In this document: in pieces, positions 39,330 through 49,900 of the stretch
Position numbering within the stretch: position 1 is the first letter of the stretch
Layout: the number at the start of each line of letters is the position of its first letter
Origin: Meandrina meandrites
Taxonomy: Eukaryota > Cnidaria > Anthozoa > Scleractinia > Meandrinidae
DNA length: 64,000 nucleotides
Reading direction: 5' to 3'
Assembly: GCA_963693305.1 (NCBI GenBank)
Contig: OY855908.1
Span: 3,710,501 to 3,774,500, forward strand
Notes under the pieces: generated by a model
Database searches by the model: none
What the model saw: only the letters and a program-made list of their open reading frames with translations
What the model was told of the DNA's origin: nothing
Made by a program: the position numbers and the translations under genes

Positions 39330-39640
39330 AAAGCCTTTCCTTTCCATTTTTGCAGATTGAACAATCCCAATGTACTAAGTGCTGTTTATGTAAAAGTATA
39401 ATAGATCATGAGCCAAAAGTAGTCGCTATTAATAGCAAAATTAAGTTCCAGATGTTTTCTCTGACATCACGGCGGCCATGTTTGTGTCCCTCGGAAGGAC
39501 ACAAATATGGCGTCTCCTTACTGAGCTTTATAAATTGGTGTGGAAAGTTTCGGCAAATAACTCGCAAACGGTGCGCCGCACAGAGCTGAGATTTGGACAA
39601 ATGGTTTATCTATTTATCTTCTATAATATTTGAAATCCAT
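39330..39640 (+). repeat. Dispersed repeat, copy 2
   Basis: Diverged relative of 13430-13690, with TTCCAGATGTTTTC, a small hairpin around GTGTCCCTCGGAAGGACAC, and TATAAATTGGTGTGGAA in the same order. Confidence 0.5.
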
Positions 39641-39705
39641 AGCTTCTGTCGTTGAATGGTTTCGATTTTATTTTTTTATTGCGTGACAGTGAAAATCACC
39701 AATTC

Positions 39706-39815
39706 CCCGAATAAATCGCTATCCAGTGGTTAAGTGTTTGTAAAACAAACTACACTATCCACTGGATAGGGATTTATCCAGTGGATAGCGTTATCCACCC
39801 TTTGAACAACTGGGG
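39706..39815. mobile_element. hAT-like MITE end with GGATAGCG inverted repeats
   Basis: Contains CGCTATCCAGTGG, its complement CCACTGGATAG, and a second TATCCAGTGGATAGCG palindrome followed by CCACCCTTTGAACAACTGGGG. A related fragment (CAGTTATTCAAAGGGTGGATAA) lies near 38641-38662. Confidence 0.55.
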
Positions 39816-40189
39816 CCAGGTTGTGGTGGGTGGAGAAAGCAATTTCAAGTACATTCAAATCTCTAAAATAATAGGGGAGAGTCCATATTATGGAAGTGTT
39901 CGTATTACAGAGGTAAAGGTTACGTGAACTCTGGCTCGTTTGGGAACAAGTAAACTGTAGTCCGTTATGTAGATGTCTGTATTATGGAAGTGAATTTGGT
40001 GGTGGTTTGACTGCACTGTCAAGAAACAGAACCCTGGAAAATGACACTGTTCATGGTCTTAGTCTTCTTCGCAGTCGTTGTTTGGGCCCGTCACGCAACG
40101 CTCTCTGGGGGAAAGAGTGGAGGTAATGAAAAGCACCACAACCCAATCAGTCATTCTCTGCATGGAAAAAAATCTTCGCCACTCATGGT

Positions 40190-42072
40190 TTATCTCGCAA
40201 ACATTGATCGTGATAACATTGCAGCTGCCATTCTATTGAGAAGGAAATGAATAAGACAGTGTTTGTAATGCCAACAAGTGGCAATGATTTCCTGAAACGC
40301 TTCCCCATCGTAGCGCACATTGTAGTCGAACGGACCTTTAAAGTCGGGTATTTCATCTTTGCTAGCATCATCAGCATCAGCGTTCAGACTACTTCCTCTG
40401 ACAAGTTGAGCTTTCGGGCCTCCTTGGTAAAGAGACATGCGATTGGACATGTAAGTCATCAAAAGCTGCTCAAAATTCTCAATGAAGGTCATCTTTCCGA
40501 AGGCAACTGGGCACCAAGAACTGCCTTTCAACTGAGCAAAATAACACATAGCTCCCTGTCGTATCACCAGATCCCCAGTTTGCCACATGGAAGAGCCGAT
40601 AGAGCTTTGGGAGAAGCCCATAACTGGACAGGGCAGACATAATTGTATTGGTGGAGTAGACCATACACCAGGAACCACAAATTTTTCTTGAAGGATAACT
40701 TGGATTTCGTCAAGAATCAGTTGGAAGGCAGGAATGAAGACCCTCTGCACAAAGTTTGGTACCTTGTCTCTCCATTCCCTCTTTGTTGGTTTTCTAAGCA
40801 CAGAAAATTCTTTAATAGCAATTCTACCAGTTTCTTTCACCAATAACGTTGCAAAGGCTGCAAACATGCGGTGATAACTCAATCCAACTTGGGAAAAGTA
40901 GCGAAGAACGTCAATAATCAAGCTAAGACAGCGCCTCTGAAATTCGTACCACGCAAACATGTCAAGCCAGTCGTAATCCTTGTAAAAATATTGAACTGTT
41001 TGATCTATTACTGGTAATGTCGATACATCAAGGTCAGTAGCATTTACAAGGTAATCCAAATAAGGCTGTGTTCCCTCGCCATCCCTTTTTATAACACAAC
41101 AGTTATCCAAGAAGAAGGTGGGCATTCTGAGTTCATTGTAATTGTTTAAGAGGGTCATAAGCACATCTAAAACGCACTGCTCATCGATGAATTCTTTTGA
41201 CTGGCACTTTAAGTTGTAAACATGATCTAAAATAGCCATCTTCACCTGGTAAGAATGCAAAATGCTATGAACTAGTAACAATTTCAGTACTCTGTAACAC
41301 TGACGATGCCCTTCATCAAGGGACTGCATGAGGTGAAGCTCTGCCTGAGCAAAGCTCACATGAAAGCACTTCTGGCAGTTTGGTGAACAAGGTTTCGGTA
41401 CAAGATAGCAAGGCTGATCCTTAACTAACTGGTGGAAATTTGATGGAAAATGATCATTCTTTTCAAGTTCTGTAATAAAGATGTTAGTGCAAGGAATTGA
41501 TGCCATGACGTCAACGTGGATGTTAAATTCAGTGTTTTTCCCCTTCCACTTGAATTTAAGTTTAGCTTGTGACTGCCCTGCATAGTTTGAAGTACTACGC
41601 AAAGCGCCCGAATCCCGTTGTATGTTTTTCTCATCGCAGGTCATTGTTTTCAACGCTTCTTCAATCATCGTACAAAACAGTTTGCCAAGGCGTTCAAGCC
41701 ATTTTTGCCGGCTGCTTTCAAATGAGACCTGTACACGCCCAGGTCTACACCCAGGTCTACACCCAGGGTGTATATCAATTTCTCCAACATTCAACTTGAT
41801 GTTAAAGTCGAACTCATTGGGAAGAATAATTTTAGTTTTCTCAAAAAAACTTCAACAGGCAGAATTTCTTCCACAGAAAAAAGTTCTCTATACGTCATGT
41901 ACGTTTTTACTTCATCCTCTTTGTCTGGTGTTACATCTAATGATTGACCCTTTTGAAGAATTGCCGACAGACATTCATAAACTGATGACTCTATATCACT
42001 GACTTCTGATGAAGGTATTCTGAAACTGCATTTCTCTTCATGAAGCCAGTGCAAGAACTTGCTTAAACTCAT
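40190..42072 (-). pseudogene. Mab-21/cGAS-like nucleotidyltransferase-fold gene, frameshifted
   Basis: Two overlapping minus-strand frames, 42072 to about 41850 and about 41840 to 40190, form one intronless gene if a single base is missing in a run of seven T (A on plus, 41843-41849). The total, 1883 bases, is one short of a multiple of three, and the corrected product would be 627 residues. After the frameshift come LPNEFDFNIKL, matching the first acidic pair of the cGAS/Mab-21 active site, and HVDVMASI for the third acidic residue. A Cys cluster (CSPNCQKC) and the Mab-21 helical signature (SFAQAELHLMQSLDEGHRQCYRVLKLL) follow. The usual Gly-Ser before the acidic pair is absent. About 200 C-terminal residues extend beyond the Mab-21 domain. 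The shift may be a sequencing or assembly error or true inactivation. Called pseudogene only because the frame is broken as given. Confidence 0.8.
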
Positions 42073-42341
42073 GATCAAGTTAAAGAAAGAACCCGAAATA
42101 CGATGATAAATAAATCATATTAGGGTTATATGGAAACCTAGCTAAATATACGACACAATCAGCTGCTAGTAAATGCCGACAACTCCACAAAAGTTGGTAC
42201 TTTGATGTCAAATCACCCGAGCATAAATGCCGGCAATTTACATATCTGCGCCTGATTACAGGTTAGCAATTTACACCAAGAAAAATTGTTTCTCGGCTCA
42301 GGCTCTAGATCGATCATTTCACTGATTTTTTGGCTCAATTA

Positions 42342-42464
42342 CAGAATACAGGGCCACTTATTTGCATGTCATTGAATAAGAATAGCATCTATTGTGTTAT
42401 GCCTCGTTCTATAAAAAGTTCCGACACATGTAAATGAGGTGGACCAAAGTGGCCCTGTATTCTG
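42342..42464. mobile_element. 123-bp MITE with TA duplication
   Basis: CAGAATACAGGGCCACTT at the left end is exactly mirrored at the right end (AAGTGGCCCTGTATTCTG), and TA flanks both sides. Tc1/mariner-type by duplication. The interior contains TCTATTGTGTTATGCCTCG, shared with the next element. Confidence 0.88.
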
Positions 42465-42871
42465 TAGTTGCTCCGATTTTTTAACTGCTTTGCTTGCAGT
42501 TTTGTTGTGCGACGGGAAAACAGTAGTGGCAAAGCTCCGAATACCTCTGCAAGCTAAGCCACGAGAAAAATGGGGAGGAGGGAAGTGAGACCATTCCTCT
42601 TCGTCACACGGCTTATAACGCGAGCGAAGAGTAAAGTTCGCCATCGAAAGCCAACCAAAACGCCAGTTGCTCGTGCATTGTCATCCTGGAACTGTCGAAA
42701 TTCATCGCGAAATTTTAATGTATACTGCCACGAACCAGCAAAGACATACATGAGAACGTTTCAGTAGTACGTACCTGATTCCACAGCGCCCTGACCAGTG
42801 CAATATAATGTGAAAATACCTAGCAACAGAAAGCGCAGAGGAGTGATAAAAAAATGCGACGCTTCTGTTTA

Positions 42872-43595
42872 CAGAGTACAGGGCCAATTATTTGCATGTC
42901 ATTGAATAAGAATAGCATCTATTGTGTTATGCCTCGTACCACTTTTTTTTATGTAAGAACCTTTTTCATTAGAACGCTGAGGCTGACACTGAGGCTGAGA
43001 TTTACCAAAATTTTAATAACATGCTAAGAACATACCCCATGCCGAGAATCGGAGAACGTCTTTATTTTGCCCATTTTTATTTAAAATTTGTTGTTAAATG
43101 AGCAGCAGGGGTAGATCTAGGATTTTTCTTGGGAGGGGTGCACAAAGTTTTTTTATTATTTATTTATTATTTATTTATTTTTGCAGAATACCAGTTGTAT
43201 TAAAAAGCCGCCCGGTCATTTCAGCAGGGTTGGGGTGGGGGGGGGGGGGGGGGGGGGAGGCATCCCCTGCACCCTCTCCAAGAGCCGCCCCAAAATAAAT
43301 ACAAAACTGTGGTCGAATAGTACAATTAACTCGATGCTTAAAAGGAAATACGTTAATTTTCTTATCGCATGTGTACACTGTACTATGCAGTATGCACTGC
43401 CGAACACCTCAACTACAATGCTCCTTGATTCGTTTCCTGGTCGCGTCCGCGTTGATTTAAATGAAATACTAAAACGCCCTAAGAACGTTTTCAGTCTCAA
43501 ATCGTGAAAAAAAGCGCTCTGCCTCAGCCCCAAAATCAGAAGTTATTTTGTAAAAGAGGATTTAAATGAGGTGGACCAAGTGGCCCTGGATTTTG
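42872..43595. mobile_element. 724-bp longer member of the same TA-flanked family
   Basis: The left end CAGAGTACAGGGCCAATT and the interior CATCTATTGTGTTATGCCTCG match the 123-bp element. The right end (AAATGAGGTGGACCAAGTGGCCCTGGATTTTG) also matches, and TA flanks both sides. It is longer partly because of nested material at 43104-43285. Confidence 0.75.
43104..43285 (+). mobile_element. Nested GGGGTAGATCTAGG-type transposon fragment with G tract
   Basis: Same blocks as at 10808-10940: GCAGGGGTAGATCTAGGA, GAGGGGTGCACA, TGTATTAAAAAGCC and GGTCATTTCAGCAGGG. A long G tract (about 43219-43257) follows. Confidence 0.6.
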
Positions 43596-43954
43596 TAGTG
43601 AGCCTGTCCCGTTACGGGTGAAGTGGGGGACAGTGAATTTAACAGAATTTTATTTCAATAAAATGGTATTAGAGACATCGATTTCCTGCTTCTCTCCATG
43701 TCTCCATACAAACATGTCTGGACGCTCGGCGATATGCCGAAAAAAAAAAGTTTTTTTTCCCACGTGAAAAATAATACCCTTCATAACATGCAATCTTGAA
43801 TGCAAAATATCGAAAAAGAACCAATGAGCGGTGTTTTTTTTAGGCGCGCTTTGCACCAATTGGCCAATCAACGTCGCGCATTTTACTACACCGTGACTCC
43901 GTGCTCCGGGCGAATCGACACGGGGAAAGTTTTAGGCGTACATCCGAGATCAAA

Positions 43955-46900
43955 ATGGCAGAAGGTCGCTACAAACCCCCTGGGCTAGAAGCTTGGGATA
44001 TTGTCATAGTAGTGGTGTATTTCTTTGTTATTCTTGGAGTGGGACTTTACGTGAGTATATCCCGCATATCAAAATACGTTTAGTTCAATCGATCGTGATT
44101 CACATCCACAGGTGATTAGATCTCTATTCGCAGCTGTTTTCTGGAGCCAATAGCCGACCTTGTTTTATTTCTTCTAAAACATTATGGTTGCATATTAATA
44201 CCACGCACAACTATACATTTTTTAAGCAGTTTCATTACAGCAAGATTTTATTGAAGCTCCGTGGGTGCAGAGAGCTAACATTATAATTTATGCTACATCG
44301 TTCACACAAAGAGCGCGCAGTCGAATGCATGAATTAAAGCTTCTGCTTATTGATTGAACAAAGCGAATGTTAATAATAATAATATTAACATTGCAGTAGA
44401 CCATTAATACAGTAGACCAAAGTAATCCTGAATTTCAGCGCTTTCTGTGTTGCATGACGCAGATGTAGTGTGTACCTTGTTTCGAAAACGCCCAAAACAA
44501 TCCTATAAACAAAAGAACAACTGTTTGGGTTTTCATTAGGTGCGAAAGCTGTTCGTGTTTTAAATATTCTTTGCATGGGAAGCTACCTTACACTTCAAAC
44601 AAAAAGAAAATTAAGCGTTTTAAATGTAGATGTTGCAATGGAATAAAATTTTATCTTATTAGTCCCGGCATAGTCAATCGAACCCAATCGAACTAAATTT
44701 CAATCGAACGCAATCGAACTCAATCGAACTCAATTCATGGATTGAGTTCGATTGAGTTCGGCAATCGAACGAAATCGAACTCACCGAAAAGAAAAAAAGT
44801 CAATTGAACCCAATCGAACGTTCGATTTTCGAACTCGTGATTTGTGTAAAACAGGCGTTGAAAATCCATAACCAGATCTTGGAAGCTCGAGTTACTTCAA
44901 CCCGGAGTGTAGCGCACGTGTTTTTCGTAAACGAAGAAATTCCGCAGAAATGCCTTCAGATGCGCTGTGGATTGTAACCTTCGAATAAATTGTAAAAACG
45001 CACAAGAAAAACCTGTTTTGATGGGCTTGCTTTGTATAGGTTTACCAGGGCCAATTGAACGCAATCCATTTAATTGTGTTCAATTGAGTTCGGTTTCCGA
45101 ACCCAATCGATTGAGTTCGATTGAGTTCGATTTTTTCGATTGAATTCGATTTGTTCGGAAATCGAACTCACTGAAAGTCTGGTGTTCGATTTCGTTCGAT
45201 TGCCGAACTTAATTGAACTCAATCCATGGATTGAGTTCGATTTTCGAACGTTCGATTGACTGTGCCGGGATTAGTCTGATTGTGCAGGACAAAATTATTG
45301 AATAACAAAAGTGCCTATTGTGTTATGCCTCGTTCTTAAAGCGTTCCGAAATATGTAAATAAGTGGGCCAGGTATACTGCAATCGCTCCAAATTATGAGA
45401 ATTGAATTTATCTAAAAGGGTCACAAAGATTCACACTACAGTATCACATTCTGAAAGTGTCGCGTGACTCGAAATTCCTGTTTTATCGTGATCAGTTTAA
45501 TTTTGACAAGCCAATGATAATCCGTTATGTCTGATGTTTTGCAGACCTTTATAAGCACCTCTAATTATTTTGCAGCATCTATGTTTTTGCAAACAATGCA
45601 TAGCAGTTCTGAAGTTCATCTGAATGTAAACAATCATGTAAACTCTACAGAGCAGGTTTCACTTGAGTGGAGAAAGAAATATTTGCATTTGTTTTGGTTT
45701 TGTATTAATACATTTAGAGGCTGCTTAGCTTAATTTCAGCCTACAACGAAGTTTATTTGAACTGCAAAATTACTAGTTAATAATTAAACAATAAATAAAT
45801 TAAACTGGGTGTAGATTTCAGCTCAGCTTCTGAAACAAATTTATCTTCTTAAAAAGACATTTGCAACTGCATGAAGAGAGTTTCAACCTGGGGTGAAATT
45901 CGCCATGTATTCGCCCCTTAGTCATTGGCTTAAAAAATTGCACTTTGTTTCATCCAATGAGTGTTAAAACTGAAACTAATCAAGATAGATCATCCACACT
46001 TTACACCACATGTACTTGCTTCAAGTATTGATTGGATCACTTGATTGTTGGTGCCCTTTGTGATTATCCAGTGATTACTTTGGTTTTACTTTTATGACAC
46101 TCAGTCAAAAACTGCTCTTAATGGTAATCAAGGAGTGTGTATTAAACAATACTATTGCAGTTATTAATACTTTTTATACTGTGTAGAGGCTTCTCCATTT
46201 CTAAGAGGATGTAAATGAGGTACATTCACACCCTCACAGGAAAATAAATAAAGAGCTCTTTTGACAGTGAAAATTTATTTAACAAAAATGTTTCTCTGTA
46301 GCTTGTGTTTTTGAGTTTTCTGTGAAATGTATAATTTGTGGTCTTTTGTTGAACCCAAATTATATTCATTCCAGGAACTAACCAGTGGTATATATGCAAC
46401 CGGCTTTAAGTTTACTTTTAATTTCTTGCAGGCCATGTTCAAGTCCAATCGTGGTACAGTCAGTGGATATTTCTTGGCTGGCAGATTTATGACATGGCTT
46501 CCAGTAAGTGAAATATTGTGTTGTCTAGTAGATTGGGTTATTGACAAAGCATGTAGTCAAGATGGCTAAATATTGGCCAATCGGTTTTTTATGTGTGTGT
46601 TTATGGACCGAGGTACTGTTGAGATCCATGAACATGCAAAAAGAACAAGGTCACTATTACAATTTAGTATCAACTTGAATCTTTGTGCAAATAACAAAAA
46701 AGTGAAACATAATGAAGATTTTTTATCAAGACATCTTGGTGCTTGATTACCAAGTGAATGCAGTGGCATATAAGGAAAGACTTTTGAAATAAACCATTTA
46801 ATCACACCAAAACATCTATCGCTAACCAAATTGGCATGTAGAGATTGGGCAGTTGAATAAAGCAATCATCTCTCAGTACAAGGATCAATTCTGGCTGTAA

Positions 46901-49900
46901 GACACGTGTTTGAGTTTGTCATTGATTCTCGCACCTCCTCATTAGATTTTTCTCTGGGTGCTCTGGTGTTATTCTTTTCAAAAACCAATATTTCTTTAAT
47001 TCAAATTTCATTTCAAAGAGGACCCATAGGAAAAGCAGCTACTGCTGAAGTGGCTTTTCTCTTGTGAATTGTGAATGTCAGCTCATACCCCTTGTTCCTT
47101 TCTTTGCACAGACACCAACTCCAGTAACTATTAATTGGAATTAGTAGACAAGATCAATAACTACAAAGTTTGATTTTATGTTTGGCGCAGGTTGGTGCAT
47201 CACTGTTTGCAAGTAATATCGGCAGTGAACACTTTATTGGTTTGGCAGGATCAGGAGCTGCTGGTGGGATTGGAGTCGGAGCATTTGAATTCAATGTAAA
47301 TATTAGCTAACGAGCAAAGTTATTTATTAATTGAAAGTAATTGCCTACGCCTATATCCCTGCCAACTTTTTCTAAATCAAATGGATTGCACAAGTTAAGA
47401 ATTTAATCCAGAGGGTATCACAATTTCCAAAGGCTTGCAAATTTCACATCTTTTAGTCCAGTCTACCCAGCCCAGGGGCCGGTTTCTTGAAGGTCCCAAA
47501 AAGTTTTCCCACCCCAGAAAGCCATGGCAAAATTTCAAACCTTATGATTACAGAGCTGTTTTATTCCATGATATTTTTAATACAAACAGAGGTTCCCTTC
47601 ATACAAAGTTTCAGACCTATACACTTCTCTGTTTTTAAGATACAGATAACTAAAAATGGCTCTGTGGACCCGAAAAATTCCGTGGCTTTCGTGAAACGGA
47701 CCCCAGTCCTGTGTTCTGCATGTAGTAAAGCTTTTCAGTTTAAAGCCTAGTAGCTTAATTGAATTGGATAGGAGAGGGGTTGAATAGAGGTATTCAAATC
47801 TGCCGACATGTGCTTTTTTCCCCAATCCATTGATCTACCACTCTTTTCCTTCAAATTTGGATCCAAACTTCAGGACAGGCGGTGTCTGGAATCCAGGCCA
47901 AAATTCTCTGCTGATCTGCGAGTTGCTGTTTCGAAACCTGTGAATCTGCTCAGTTTATCACAAAACTCTGCAATCTGCATGCTTGTTAAAGCCAAATACG
48001 TAGATCTGGGAACCTATTCCCCTCTCCCCTACTGCTAATTCCCCTGGATGGGATGCTTCTCTCAACAGTAACATTTGGGATGCTCACGAATGATTTTCTG
48101 GTTGGACAGTAAAAATTTTGATGTTGCTAAATTGAAGAGGACTTCATCTGATGACATATTCCAAGATTTTACAAATATTTCCAAGAACATTCCAAGATTT
48201 TTCTCTGGCAGGAGATGACCTCTATCAAACTGAAAGGAAGTTGCTTTAAGTCTTATGTGCCAGATAACTATTTGTATGATGCTAAAATCATAAATGAGGC
48301 ATTGCATGTATCTTTTTTGACCACGCTTTATATTGAGCTCACTGATTAGTATTTCTTCTTTTTTCCAGGCAATAATTCTACTGCAATTGCTTGGTTGGGT
48401 TTTTCTTCCTGTCTATATTGCTGGTGGGGTAAGTAAATAATATTATTAATAGCAATTTATAACAAGCAGGTGATAACAAGCTGTCAAGTTAAAAAAGTGA
48501 CATCTTGTAGGTCTGCAAACACAGCCTAACCAGGGATGTAGCTAGTAGCCTATAAACCCTTAGGCCTACCTGGGCTACATATTTTTCAGCCCACCCATAA
48601 TTTCTCGTATTTTTTAAATGTACAAAAACTATCAGGCAGAAGCACATCAGAGCTGGAAGGAGAAAGCATTTTTGACGTTGCTCATCTGAAAACTTTGCTA
48701 GATGACCTCCGTGCCCCCACCCACCCCACCCCCTCAAAAACTGGTTGGCCAGACCAACAACTCTTAATTTTTTGTTAAATATTGAAATAGATTCCTTTTC
48801 TTTCCTTCAACAGATCTGCACTTTACCAGAATATATTTGCCGTCGCTTTGGTGGCAAAAGACTGAGAATGTGGCTTTCGGTTGTCTCTCTTCTACTGTAC
48901 ATCTTCACTAAAATATCTGTAAGTTTACATTTCTTATGAATAATTTATCATTCTGGAAGCATGACACATGGCTACTAAACCTTATGTATTATTAGGTCAG
49001 ATGCTCAAACGTATCCTCAGTTTATGTGAAAAATTCTTTCCAAACCTCTGGCACTTTCATACTGTTTTCACATGCCGATATTCTAATCATCTTTGCTGCT
49101 TTTGGGATAGTGGGCTCTCCTAGGTCTGCAAGTGCTAGAAAGTTGGCAGATCACAAACGAAGTGCAAGCATAAAATTAAATCAATGAAAATTTTGAAGAA
49201 ATTAAAAATTATTTAATCCTTCAACAGCCAGAAATGATCGGCAGACAGGTTAAAGAGAATAAAAAGATCGTCAACTAGGATATATGGTATCAAGTTCTCG
49301 CAGTTACTATTCAATAAATAAGACGAATTACATAATTATTTTGAGCTTCACTGACCAAAGGATTGGTGATAAAAAAACCCACTTATTAACTGTGGCTTGA
49401 TAACCATGGTAGCTCAGACTAACTGCAGTTTTGTTGTGTTGTCAATTTATTTCAGGTTAATTTATTTTCTGGAGCCTTGTTTATTCGTCTAGCTCTTGGG
49501 TGGAACCTGTATTTAGCAATTTTGTTGATGCTCGGAATGACATGCCTTTGTACAATTACTGGTGAGTTTGTGTTGAACTCTGCCTTTGTTTTTTTTCTGC
49601 ATGGGATGGGTGAGTTGGGAGATTGATGGTATTTGTCAGAAGACCTTACCCCTCTGACTGATAGTGCTGTTTGGTATCACCTTTCCATTCCTGATTGGTG
49701 GCTGCAAATGTGTAGATTTTTTGTCCTAAATGAGATCTGGGTACCACCCCAGGCGCTATTTAAGGTCAAATCAAGTGACCCTCTGCACTGCAGGTTCATT
49801 AGATGCTTATGTCATCATGTTTATTCTGTCGTTAATCTTGACAGGTGGTCTGACAGCAGTGATCTACACGGACACACTCTGCACCTTTCTAATGGTTACA

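Larger units (their letters stand above)
37541..40189. other. Intergenic region ATP5MC to the Mab-21-like gene
   Basis: No gene seen. It holds the ATP5MC 3' UTR, a SINE, a LINE tail between direct repeats, a dispersed repeat and hAT-like MITE sequence, each listed separately. The remainder is low-complexity AT-rich DNA. Confidence 0.5.
42073..43954. promoter_or_regulatory. Divergent intergenic region, Mab-21-like gene and SGLT gene
   Basis: The start codons of two divergent genes flank this 1.9-kb stretch. Most of it is transposon (42342-42464, 42872-43595 with a nested fragment). Unique sequence of 100 to 400 bases remains next to each gene for promoters. Open frames here lie in the transposons. 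Confidence 0.45.

Noticed and set aside
40041..40250. Plus-strand 69-codon open frame with a hydrophobic N-terminus
   Set aside because: Overlaps the 3' end of the Mab-21-like gene antisense; no cleavage site, domain or splice evidence.
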